Source: CAZRZN01 sp964604565 (GTDB lineage Bacteria > Pseudomonadota > Alphaproteobacteria > Rhodobacterales > Rhodobacteraceae). Taken from it: a stretch of DNA of 16,020 nucleotides. Shown one piece after another: positions 7,399-14,329 of the stretch. Under the pieces are notes generated by a model, which was not told the origin of the DNA, made no database searches, and worked only from the letters and a program-made list of their open reading frames with translations. The stretch lies in contig CAZRZN010000078.1 in assembly GCA_964604565.1 (NCBI GenBank), positions 1 to 16,020 of the forward strand. The letters run 5' to 3'. The position numbers and the translations under genes are program-made. Within the stretch, counting starts at the first letter, position 1. Each line of letters starts with the position of its first letter.

Positions 7399-7848
7399 TC
7401 AGAGATCGAAATCGGCTGGATCGAGCCCCAGTTCCCGGGCAATTTCCGAAACCATCGCCTTTTCCTGGTCATCGAAATCGCCGTCGGCAGCCCCGATGGC
7501 GCAGACGACGCGCACCAGAAGGCGCGCCTGATCATCGTTGCCCTTGATCTTGCCAATCACTTTCAGAGCGGATGCCTTGCCGATGGCGTGATCGAACTCG
7601 AAATCACCCGCGGCCTTCTGAAACACCTCGATGACCTGCCGCATCTCGAAATGCTTCAGTTCGTCCGCGCGTTCCAGAAACCCTGCCATTTTTTGCTTCT
7701 CAGAGGCGTCGATGTTGCCGTCCGCCGCCGCGACAAGGGCACATCCGTTGACGACCGCCTCCATGAATGCCCGGTTCTTGAATTTCGACGTCTCCGCCGC
7801 CAATTTCGACCGGGCCTGTTCGGCGTTCTGTTTCAACCAGTTAAGCAT
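7399..7848 (-). CDS. terB: TerB-like tellurite resistance protein
   Basis: This 149-aa, all-helical cytoplasmic protein is close to the roughly 151 aa I recall for TerB of enterobacteria. It shows two internal acidic repeats that mark the family: AADGNIDASEK (41-51) and AADGDFDDQEK (120-130). These hold the conserved acidic residues proposed to bind metal. The N-terminus (MLNWLKQNAEQARSKLAAE) is amphipathic. TerB is believed to link TerD-fold proteins to the membrane component of Ter complexes. The ATG at 7846-7848 is preceded by AAGGAGAGAGAA; the Shine-Dalgarno AAGGAG (7855-7860) overlaps the terZ stop codon (TAA, 7859-7861). The two genes are only 10 nt apart and probably cotranslated. An upstream in-frame start within terZ is ruled out by this site. 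Confidence 0.93.
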   Translation of the reverse strand: MLNWLKQNAEQARSKLAAETSKFKNRAFMEAVVNGCALVAAADGNIDASEKQKMAGFLERADELKHFEMRQVIEVFQKAAGDFEFDHAIGKASALKVIGKIKGNDDQARLLVRVVCAIGAADGDFDDQEKAMVSEIARELGLDPADFDL

Positions 7849-7858
7849 TTCTCTCTCC

Positions 7859-8449
7859 TTATATCTCTGCGGAAGCCGCGCCGACAAGTTCCTGCGCGGT
7901 GCGGCCATTGGTGGGGGTGCCATGAGCCGTCATCTGCCATCCTGACGCCGTCTTTTCCATCGACGCCATGACCACCCCGGTGTGACGGCCCTTTTCCGTC
8001 AATGTGTAGCGGCAGATTTCACTGTTCTTGCTACCATCGACAAGCCGCGCAAAGGCATTGTCTACCTCATCGAAAGTCTGTCCACGAAAACTGTTCACCG
8101 TGAAGACCAGATATTTGGCCCGGGGATCCAGCGACTTGAGGTCGACGTAGATTGTTTCATCGTCTCCATCCCCCTCACCCGTAAGGTTGTCGCCGCTGTG
8201 TTTTACCGAGCCGTCCTTGGATTTCAATTGCTTGAACCAAACCAGATCAATCGCCTCTTTCGCCTCGTCAAAGATGATCACAGATGCATCGAGATCGATA
8301 TCTTCAGCGCCGCCACCTCCGAGAAGGCCGCCGAGAAACCCCTTCTTCTTGGGCTGCGCGGGATCCCATCCGCATCCCATGAACACGGTCGTCAGCCCCG
8401 ATTCCTTTTCGAGTGATACAGTCTGCCCCTTGGCAAGCGAGATGCTCAT
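7859..8449 (-). CDS. terZ: TerZ-like TerD-family protein
   Basis: This 196-aa soluble TerD-fold protein starts SISLAKGQTVSLEKESGL. It has a Lys/Gly-rich insert (KKKGFLGGLLGGGGAED, 34-50) just before the metal site IDLDASVIIFDE (51-62), then SKDGSVKHSGDNLTGEGDGDDE (77-98), the acidic loop that binds Ca2+ in the family. The Gly-rich insert and the less conserved C-terminus (WQMTAHGTPTNGRTAQEL) distinguish TerZ-type from TerD-type members. The ATG at 8447-8449 has GGAG (8456-8459) with a 6-nt spacer; a TTG four codons upstream is unlikely. It is the first gene of the terZ-terB-antiporter-terD-terA group, 576 nt downstream of the aldolase gene. A TTGACG at 8535-8540 (minus) could be a -35, but the -10 partner at 8512-8517 is poor. 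Confidence 0.9.
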   Translation of the reverse strand: MSISLAKGQTVSLEKESGLTTVFMGCGWDPAQPKKKGFLGGLLGGGGAEDIDLDASVIIFDEAKEAIDLVWFKQLKSKDGSVKHSGDNLTGEGDGDDETIYVDLKSLDPRAKYLVFTVNSFRGQTFDEVDNAFARLVDGSKNSEICRYTLTEKGRHTGVVMASMEKTASGWQMTAHGTPTNGRTAQELVGAASAEI

Positions 8450-9025
8450 TGTCTTCTCCAAATTACGGCTGTCTTGTCAGCGAGATATTCAACATCCATC
8501 CTGTTGCAAGATGGGCAGGAGGAAAAAGCGCTGACGTCAACCTCTCCCTCCCGGAAATCGGTGTGCGACCTTCGCACTTGTTTTCCAGCTGTCTTTTTGG
8601 CGTGTCACCGCAACGGACACCTGAATCATCTGGTGTGCCGGAGCGTTTCCGGGCATCTCTTATTCCATCGCCAAAGACTATGGAAAGATATTCAACGCAC
8701 GCGACAGCCAAGAAAACCAAGGCGGCTAATTTTGAATTGTTTAAGCCATATATTTGCATTTTCAATAAGTGATGATTTAGCAAGACCCTCTCATTGCGAA
8801 TTCGATCGTTGGCGGGTTTCTCACCAGGCATATTGTCCAAACCAAAGAATTGGGCGCAAATAGTTTGACTATTTCCATTGGTAAAGGTGCATGGAAGAGC
8901 GTGGCCAGCACTCTCTTTTTCCGCGCGGTTTTCAGCCGTGAAATTGCCCTGACTGGATCCGACACCTGATGCCTTCGCCCATTGCAGGCAGGCAGATGGC
9001 CCTTCGTGGGTGTCCCGGGCATATG
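8450..9025. other. 576-nt gap between the biosynthetic and Ter modules
   Basis: No gene I can name. The segment at about 8720-8790 is clearly more A+T-rich than its surroundings and is the natural place for a terZ promoter on the minus strand; possible elements such as TTGAAA near 8768 have no well-spaced -10. A second candidate -35, TTGACG at 8535-8540, also lacks a good partner. On the minus strand one frame is open from 9029 to 8463 (188 codons), beginning in an ATGA overlap with the aldolase stop. It uses many codons rare in the neighbouring genes (AGA, AGG, ATA, TTA, CTA) and shows no recognisable domain, so I do not call it as a gene. No good terminator is seen after the aldolase. Confidence 0.45.
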
Positions 9026-9937
9026 TCATGCGGTGGCCACCTTGGCGGTTTTTTCAATCAACCCAAAGATTTCGAACCTTGCCAGAACTCTTTTTGCCCA
9101 GGCTCTTTGCGTGGAAGGTTCACACATCGCCCCGCCGATCTGGAATACTGCGCGGGCGTGATCATCAAGGATCGCCTTGGCTTGTTCCACCTCCGCTTCG
9201 GAGACCCGGAATGAAGCCAGGATATGGGAAACCTGGACCGGATGGATCGCCGTCTTCGAAACAAATCCGGCCGCCACATCCTGCGCGCTCTCGCGCTTCA
9301 GCGTCTCGATATCTGCGATGATATCGAACACGGGCGCGGCCACGGGATACCCGGCGGATATCAGCATGGAAGAGGCCATGGACAGGATCCAGCCGAGCGG
9401 CCCTTCCCATGACGTAATCCTTTCCTGCCGGCGCAGAGCCATCGCCGCCAACAGGTCGTTGCCCCCGAGCCTGATTGCCGCGATCCTCCGCTTGTCGTGA
9501 TCATCCAGCGCCTCTCGCAGCGCGGTGATGCGGCCGGGGTCGAAGAATTGCGCGCTCTCGACCGTCGGCATGACCTGAAGATCCGCGGCCGTGGCAAGCT
9601 CCATCCAGGCCGAGGCCGTTTCGGGAACAATCTTTGGCGCAACGAAGCCCTCTATGTTTTCGATCCCGGAGAATTCCGCCAGTTGCAGCGCCATTTCAAG
9701 GGATCGCGGCCGGACGAAGACCCGCGTATTCGAAGTCACCGGGCCACTTTTGAGAAGGCTTTTCAGCACGGCAATGCCGCGCGCTACATCGTCCTCTGCA
9801 AGCGCATCCTCAAGGCACAGAACGACCGACGGTGAGGGAAAATCAACCTCACCACGCAAATACGACGGAACGCGGTGGTGCACGATCGGCATGTAAAGCG
9901 TGGCACCCAGAGCATAAGAAGAGAAATTCCATGTCAT
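9026..9937 (-). CDS. HpcH/HpaI aldolase/citrate lyase (CitE-like) family protein of the Ter module
   Basis: This 303-aa cytoplasmic TIM-barrel lyase belongs to the CitE-like branch. Features are VVLCLEDALAEDDV (38-51, the usual LEDA/V strand), FVRPRS (74-79, the N-x-R/RPR substrate strand), Glu127 in MPTVESAQFF and Asp161 in LGGNDLL (the Mg2+ ligands of the family), PVFDII (202-207) and SKTAIHPVQV (227-236, the GK-x-x-IHP-x-Q signature). Family members cleave or form C-C bonds of acyl-CoA or oxo-acids; the substrate here is unknown. Its ATG overlaps the stop of the StiP-like gene as TGATG, with AGAAGG at 9945-9950. This context identifies it as the lyase of the predicted Ter nucleoside-like biosynthetic pathway rather than a citrate lyase subunit: citD and citF partners are absent from the window. 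Confidence 0.87.
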   Translation of the reverse strand: MTWNFSSYALGATLYMPIVHHRVPSYLRGEVDFPSPSVVLCLEDALAEDDVARGIAVLKSLLKSGPVTSNTRVFVRPRSLEMALQLAEFSGIENIEGFVAPKIVPETASAWMELATAADLQVMPTVESAQFFDPGRITALREALDDHDKRRIAAIRLGGNDLLAAMALRRQERITSWEGPLGWILSMASSMLISAGYPVAAPVFDIIADIETLKRESAQDVAAGFVSKTAIHPVQVSHILASFRVSEAEVEQAKAILDDHARAVFQIGGAMCEPSTQRAWAKRVLARFEIFGLIEKTAKVATA

Positions 9938-11037
9938 CAGGCGACCTTCTCGATCAGCGTCACGGCCCGGTAGGGACCGGTCAGGGATGCATCCTCGATC
10001 ATGTCTATGCGATCCGTGCGGCAAAGATGGATCAACGCATCAAGATCACGGTCGCCTCGGGACCGGATAAAGACCTTGTGCGGCCGGCGGCGGAGAATGG
10101 CGCGCGTCGCCTCGGCGATCCCGGGTTTGATCCGGTTGAGATTGTCTACGCCGAACCGCTTTGCAATCGCCTTGACCGAAGCCATCGCCCGCGCTTGCAG
10201 TGCAAGCGGATCCTCAGCATGCGCGCTCGGGCCGTCGACAGCGCGGTAACGCAACATCTGCCGCGCGATCTGGTCGACGAAATCAAGGGATACGTCAATA
10301 TCTGCAAGGTGATCCACCGGGATCGACCCATGAAAATCGTCCGGGCCGATCACGTCCCGGTTCAGGATGGACCGGCTGACCAGTCCCGAAACATTTGCGC
10401 CAAGGATACCCGATGGAATGAGCCAGTCTTCGTGTGATCCCGACATCGTCGCAAAACCGCTTGGATCCGCCAGCACGACAAGCTCCGCGTCGGGCCGCCC
10501 AGTCAAATCTTTCCAGGATTTCCGCAATTCGGTTGCGATGGCCCCTTTTCCGGTCCAGCCGTCTACGAAAAGGACGCCGCGAGCGGGACGATCCTTGAGG
10601 ATGAACCGCAACGCATTGTGATCCAGACCACGGTCGCGAATGATCGAAACCCCGTAGTGCCGCGTATCAATGCCCAGAGCAGAGAGTTCGCGTTGCAGCA
10701 GGACGCCATAGGGCACACCGGCCCGCACAAGCGAGCAAAGCGTGATCCGATCGTCCAGCGTGCCTTTTCTCACCCGATCGGCGATGCGCCGCGCGATGCC
10801 CGACATTTCCCGCGCGATGCGATCATCGCCCGTCTCGCGCGCCGTCTCGAAGATCTTCAAATATCTGGCATCCGGGCGACGTTCGCGCGAAATCATCTCG
10901 GAATAATGCGCCGCACCGGTCTGGATCAGATGCTCTTTCGCCGCAATCTCCGTCGGGACCATCTGAACAGGCTTGAGAAGAAAGGTGATATCGGCAGGAT
11001 TGTAGGATCCGGCGATTGTCTGAGGGTCGGCGGACAT
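9937..11037 (-). CDS. StiP/PRTase-type protein of the Ter biosynthetic module
   Basis: This 366-aa protein matches the family now commonly labelled 'cysteine protease StiP' but earlier described as a phosphoribosyltransferase (PF11202). The sequence shows PRTase-like features. SLVRAGVPYGVLLQREL (102-118) looks like the R-x-G-x-P-x-G loop that precedes the PRTase substrate site. YGVSIIRDRGLDHNAL (128-143) follows, then a hydrophobic strand ending in FVDGWTGKGAI (157-167), in the place of the PRPP-binding loop. I see no obvious protease Cys-His signature, although Cys101 and Cys339 are present. The start is ATG 11035-11037, overlapping the HAD stop (TGATG); a GTG one codon earlier is the alternative. 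Its stop overlaps the aldolase start in the same way. It probably acts in making the predicted Ter metabolite. Confidence 0.85.
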   Translation of the reverse strand: MSADPQTIAGSYNPADITFLLKPVQMVPTEIAAKEHLIQTGAAHYSEMISRERRPDARYLKIFETARETGDDRIAREMSGIARRIADRVRKGTLDDRITLCSLVRAGVPYGVLLQRELSALGIDTRHYGVSIIRDRGLDHNALRFILKDRPARGVLFVDGWTGKGAIATELRKSWKDLTGRPDAELVVLADPSGFATMSGSHEDWLIPSGILGANVSGLVSRSILNRDVIGPDDFHGSIPVDHLADIDVSLDFVDQIARQMLRYRAVDGPSAHAEDPLALQARAMASVKAIAKRFGVDNLNRIKPGIAEATRAILRRRPHKVFIRSRGDRDLDALIHLCRTDRIDMIEDASLTGPYRAVTLIEKVA

Positions 11038-11774
11038 CACACCCGGCCACCTTGCAGGATTTCGCGGTCGATCTGCGAATTTCTCGGGATCACCATCATG
11101 TCGCAGGACGCCATGAACGGCAAATCGGTCAGGCTGTCACCCATTCCAAAGATCGGCACGTCTCTGTCCTCCAGGATCTTCCGGGACAGGTATTCGACCG
11201 CCAGTCGCTTGGAGATTCCTGCCGGCGTGAACGACAGGTTGTTGTCGTTGCGATGGCGCATCAAGGCGTCCCCCGCAATCCTTGCAAGCCCGTCCTCGAT
11301 GTCATCCAACGCGCTGGCGCCACTGTTGGACTTCACGCAAAAGTAGAACCCCGTTCCGAACTCTTGAACGATCCAGCACCGGTAGCGATCAGGCGCCGTT
11401 CGGCCCTCCATAAATTCCAGCAGATCCGTCAGATGGCTGGCGGCGGCCTCCGCCTGTCGCGTCATCCGCTCCAGCCATTCGGGATCCGGCGTGCCATCCG
11501 GCAGGAGAATGAGCGCCCCGTTCGTACAGACCCGGTAATCTTCGAAAGGCAGGCGACAGCGCTCCAGCGCCTCCTTGGACCGGGCTGTCACCGGAATGAA
11601 CCGGGTCGATTCCAGAAGCCAGTCCATCATGCGGGACTGTGCCCCCGACATGTAGGAATGGCTGCCGTTCAGCGCCTCGGATGCCAGTCTTTCCGGGTCT
11701 GGCGCGACGGGCATCTTGCGGGCGGTCTGAAAGACCGTATCGTCGAGATCGCTGAAAAAGACCGGTCGGGTCAT
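11037..11774 (-). CDS. HAD-superfamily (Cof-like) hydrolase of the Ter module
   Basis: This 245-aa cytoplasmic phosphatase-like protein carries all four HAD motifs. Motif I is DLDDTVF (9-15; nucleophile Asp9, acid/base Asp11), motif II is the Thr of PVTARS (61-66), motif III is Lys189 in GISKRLAVEYL (186-196) and motif IV is GDSLTDLPFM (212-221). A C2-type cap lies between motifs II and III. Phosphatases of this type remove phosphate from sugar phosphates or nucleotides. Beside two PRTase-like genes, the likely role is dephosphorylating a nucleotide-like intermediate. The ATG overlaps the TGA of the upstream PRTase-TRSP gene by four bases (ATGA), with AGGA eight bases upstream, so translation is probably coupled. 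Cof-type and sucrose-phosphatase-like relatives are close alternatives in name only. Confidence 0.88.
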   Translation of the reverse strand: MTRPVFFSDLDDTVFQTARKMPVAPDPERLASEALNGSHSYMSGAQSRMMDWLLESTRFIPVTARSKEALERCRLPFEDYRVCTNGALILLPDGTPDPEWLERMTRQAEAAASHLTDLLEFMEGRTAPDRYRCWIVQEFGTGFYFCVKSNSGASALDDIEDGLARIAGDALMRHRNDNNLSFTPAGISKRLAVEYLSRKILEDRDVPIFGMGDSLTDLPFMASCDMMVIPRNSQIDREILQGGRV

Positions 11775-12997
11775 GCAGATCGTCCTGACGCGGTCATGAC
11801 CGATACAGTTCCAGACGCGTCTATGACATCCGCCCGGCCAAGCCACTGAACTAGTTCGGTTGGCACGCCCTCCACGCCGGTTTCGGTGAAAAGGACAATG
11901 CGGTCCCATTCAGACGGGACCACGTTGTGCATATACATCCAGAAGCCTTCCCCGTAGTGATCGGAAAAGGATATCTTGTGGCGGATAGTCTCGCCCTTGA
12001 GGATCGGAGAACGGGTCGTCGTGATGAACCGTGTCTCGATACCCCGTGCGCAGATTGCCTCTGCCGCCAACATCGGCTGCCAGACGTGCTCACCGGCGCC
12101 AACGACGAGGACCCGTTCGCCACCGCGTGGCTGCTCGAAGCCGCTTCTCTCTATGGCCCGAAGAATATCGTCCCCCGTTTGCTTTTCCCCGGACGCCGCA
12201 AGGCCGCTGCGTGGCGCGGCAAAAGCCTGCCCGATGGACGGCCGCCAGCGCGGGCAATGCGCTTCGCGTGTCCCGGGCAGGTCAGAAGGCGACCGATCAC
12301 GTTTCGGCGCCCATGACCAAGAACCCCTTTGCAAGGCCACGCTGCGCGTTGCAGCCCCCGGGAAGATCCCGTTGACAGCCATCTCCGCACGCCCGTCGGA
12401 CCAGTCCGTCAGCGTCACGAGCACGACGCACCCGAACTCCAGCCCTTGATTGCGCAACCCTGTTGCCAATTCGGCGAATGTCTTTCCGGTGGTCGTCTCG
12501 TCATCGACCAGCACAAGCGTCGCCGTAGGCCCATGATGCACGACACCCTCGCGCGGCTGAAGCACTATGTGGTCGACCGCGTGCGAATGGCTTTCCTCGA
12601 TCGTGAACCATTCACGCGCACCGTCGGGCGCAAAGCGAGTTGTCGTCAGATAGCCCATGTCGCGGTCGGCATGGGCCTCTCTAAGACAATCGAACACCCC
12701 TGCCCCGATCCCAACCGCCGTTTCCGCAAATCCCATGACAAAGACGGGCCCCTGCAGCAGATGCGCTGAAACGCCCTCTGACAATCGGCGCAGCGCGGCC
12801 CGATGCGCAACAGGGTCAACCGGGATATGCCTGCCGAGGACGGTCGAGACGAAGAGGAATGCGCGCTTTGGATTTATGCGCTCGGCGATTCGAAACAACT
12901 CCGGCCCCGGGGCAGGACCTGTCGTCAGGGTCAGGGCTCCCGCCTGCAGTTCGTAGGTGCAGGCCGCTCCGGGTGTCTCTGCACGCGCATCCCGCAT
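11771..12997 (-). CDS. Phosphoribosyltransferase-TRSP domain protein of the Ter module
   Basis: This 408-aa two-domain protein has a PRTase domain in its first 230 residues. GFAETAVGIGAGV (89-101) corresponds to the substrate-side loop, and LVLVDDETTTGKTF (161-174) is a clear PRPP-binding motif with two acidic residues and a Thr/Gly-rich turn. A basic, probably flexible stretch (about 226-275) leads to the C-terminal TRSP domain (about 290-400): VLVVGAGEHVWQPMLAAE, then the motif that names the domain, TTTRSP, ending at 331, and DHYGEGFWMYMHN (346-358). The family is known only from Ter-type loci by comparative genomics; it is predicted to transfer a phosphoribosyl group to an unknown base. 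The ATG at 12995-12997 has GAAGGA 10 nt upstream, inside the end of the DUF1523 gene. Its stop overlaps the HAD start (ATGA). Confidence 0.9.
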   Translation of the reverse strand: MRDARAETPGAACTYELQAGALTLTTGPAPGPELFRIAERINPKRAFLFVSTVLGRHIPVDPVAHRAALRRLSEGVSAHLLQGPVFVMGFAETAVGIGAGVFDCLREAHADRDMGYLTTTRFAPDGAREWFTIEESHSHAVDHIVLQPREGVVHHGPTATLVLVDDETTTGKTFAELATGLRNQGLEFGCVVLVTLTDWSDGRAEMAVNGIFPGAATRSVALQRGSWSWAPKRDRSPSDLPGTREAHCPRWRPSIGQAFAAPRSGLAASGEKQTGDDILRAIERSGFEQPRGGERVLVVGAGEHVWQPMLAAEAICARGIETRFITTTRSPILKGETIRHKISFSDHYGEGFWMYMHNVVPSEWDRIVLFTETGVEGVPTELVQWLGRADVIDASGTVSVMTASGRSA

Positions 12998-13003
12998 GAC
13001 GTG

Positions 13004-13651
13004 TCAGTCCTTCTTGTCACCGTCCGAGTTCAGGAACTCGTCAAGCTCGGACCGTTTATCAGCCTCGGCCTCCCGTGCTTTTTTGGCGGCTTCCTCGGCC
13101 TCGCGCGCCGCCTCTGCAGCGCGTTCCAGACGCTCGGCCTCACGAGCCCGGCGGCTTTCGGCCTTGGCCTCCGACGCACGCTGCAGCCGACGAAACCCGA
13201 AAAACCCAAGCAACCCGAGACCGAGCAGCACCACGGTGTTGAAGATCGGTATGTGACGATAGCCTTCTTCGACCGGCCACGCCTTTACCGCATTGGGGAA
13301 CATCGACAGCAGCGGCACCCGCCAGCCATAATGGCGCAGCGCTACAAGCTGCTTGCCATCGGCAAGTGACTGAATCCTTGTCTGAAGGTTCGCGGAATCA
13401 AACTTCCCATAGAGGAAATTATCCTCGTTCCGGTAGACCCTTGGCTGCCCGCTCGGCGTCTCCATCTGCAACTGATAGACATCGCGGGTGCGCTGTTGAC
13501 CTGTGTCGGTCTCGGGGGCGTCGACGCGCTTGATTTCAACACCGACCGCCCGCACGACATCCACCTGCGGAAGGAAAAAATGCAGGGCCCCCGCAAGGAT
13601 CAATACGGGGACAGCAATCAAGATATTTCGGATGGTCACTAATTTTTTCAT
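13004..13651 (-). CDS. DUF1523 family membrane protein
   Basis: This 215-aa inner-membrane protein has a transmembrane segment at about 9-28 and a second at about 136-154. Between them, a probably periplasmic domain of about 105 residues has the family-like stretches VDVVRAVGVEIKRVD (30-44) and RTRDVYQLQM (54-63), plus YRNEDNFLYGKFDSANLQ. After TM2 a highly charged Ala/Glu/Arg coiled coil (about 157-206) extends into the cytoplasm. The function is unknown. The ATG at 13649-13651 has GAGGG six bases upstream. It ends 6 nt before the PRTase-TRSP gene on the same strand, so the two are almost certainly cotranscribed. That makes it a candidate membrane anchor or sensor for the Ter module, though DUF1523 genes also occur in relatives where I cannot check for Ter genes. 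Confidence 0.85.
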   Translation of the reverse strand: MKKLVTIRNILIAVPVLILAGALHFFLPQVDVVRAVGVEIKRVDAPETDTGQQRTRDVYQLQMETPSGQPRVYRNEDNFLYGKFDSANLQTRIQSLADGKQLVALRHYGWRVPLLSMFPNAVKAWPVEEGYRHIPIFNTVVLLGLGLLGFFGFRRLQRASEAKAESRRAREAERLERAAEAAREAEEAAKKAREAEADKRSELDEFLNSDGDKKD

Positions 13652-14292
13652 CAAACGCCCTCGGCCATTTCGTTCAACTTGGTCTTCCAACCTGTCTTGT
13701 CGGTGACCGGCCCTTTTTTGCCAACGACGCCTCGCAATCACGTCGTGGAATGACCGGTTTACCTGAAGACAAGTAATTGTTGGAACGCGCTGGAACAAGC
13801 GAGCCGAAGACAAAGCCGGCAATTTTCGCAAAAGCCCCCGGCCGGAACACCTTAGACCGTCTCAACCTCAGCGCCATTCGCCACGCCGCACAGCGCCTTT
13901 TTTCCTCGCAGATTTAATACCTTAGATTTCGGAAGATGCCATTCCTCCCTTCCTCGCACAGCCCGCGCTCGGCTTGCTCTGATGACAAGCTTGGCACGGC
14001 GCAGATGCCCGAACCCTTATCGAGCAAGGGCACCGCTGCAAGCGGCGGGGATGACCGCTCATGCAGGCCGGTGTGACCACAGGCCCCAACATCGCCAGCC
14101 AAACGGGAGAACCGATGCACGGGTGAGGCAAGGCTCCCGGCCGAAAAAGAACCTACGCCGTATCCGCAGGTGCGTGAGTGCCCTCAGCCTGCCGACAGTT
14201 GCGTAGGGCCGCGGAAAAACGGAAACAATCGCATGCAATTCCATCGTCCCGCCCGCAAGGCGCGGGATGCGTTGTCAACCCGCGTCCGGTGC
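13652..14292. other. Intergenic region between divergent DUF1523 and lepA
   Basis: About 640 nt without a supportable gene. It should hold the promoter of the minus-strand Ter cluster; I find no convincing -35/-10 pair. A perfect TTGACA on the minus strand near 14273-14278 has no -10. Several small stem-loops are visible on either strand: CCCTT/AAGGG (14014-14018 and 14026-14030), CCGCT/AGCGG (14033-14037 and 14041-14045) and TCCCGC/GCGGGA around 14250-14270. A structured leader or small RNA is possible but not shown. Short open frames here lack Shine-Dalgarno sequences and domain signals. Confidence 0.45.
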
Positions 14293-14321
14293 TTGACGGG
14301 GACCGCGTTCCGCAGCATATC
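14293..14321 (+). promoter_or_regulatory. Candidate lepA promoter giving a leaderless mRNA
   Basis: TTGACG (14293-14298), a 17-nt spacer and CATATC (14316-14321) form a candidate sigma-70 promoter. The -35 is strong (five of six), the -10 weak (three of six). Transcription would start about 7 nt after the -10, at around 14328-14330, on or next to the lepA ATG at 14330. This fits the absence of any Shine-Dalgarno sequence there. Confidence 0.4.
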
Positions 14322-14329
14322 GCTTGGTC

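Noticed and set aside
13922..14131. CQACH, a c-type heme-like motif, in a short minus-strand frame
   Set aside because: The frame is short, has no signal peptide or other cytochrome features, and a single C-x-x-C-H in GC-rich noncoding DNA is expected by chance.
14273..14278. Perfect TTGACA on the minus strand between lepA and DUF1523
   Set aside because: The sequence at the proper spacing is GC-rich with no -10, and it lies more than 600 nt from the DUF1523 start.
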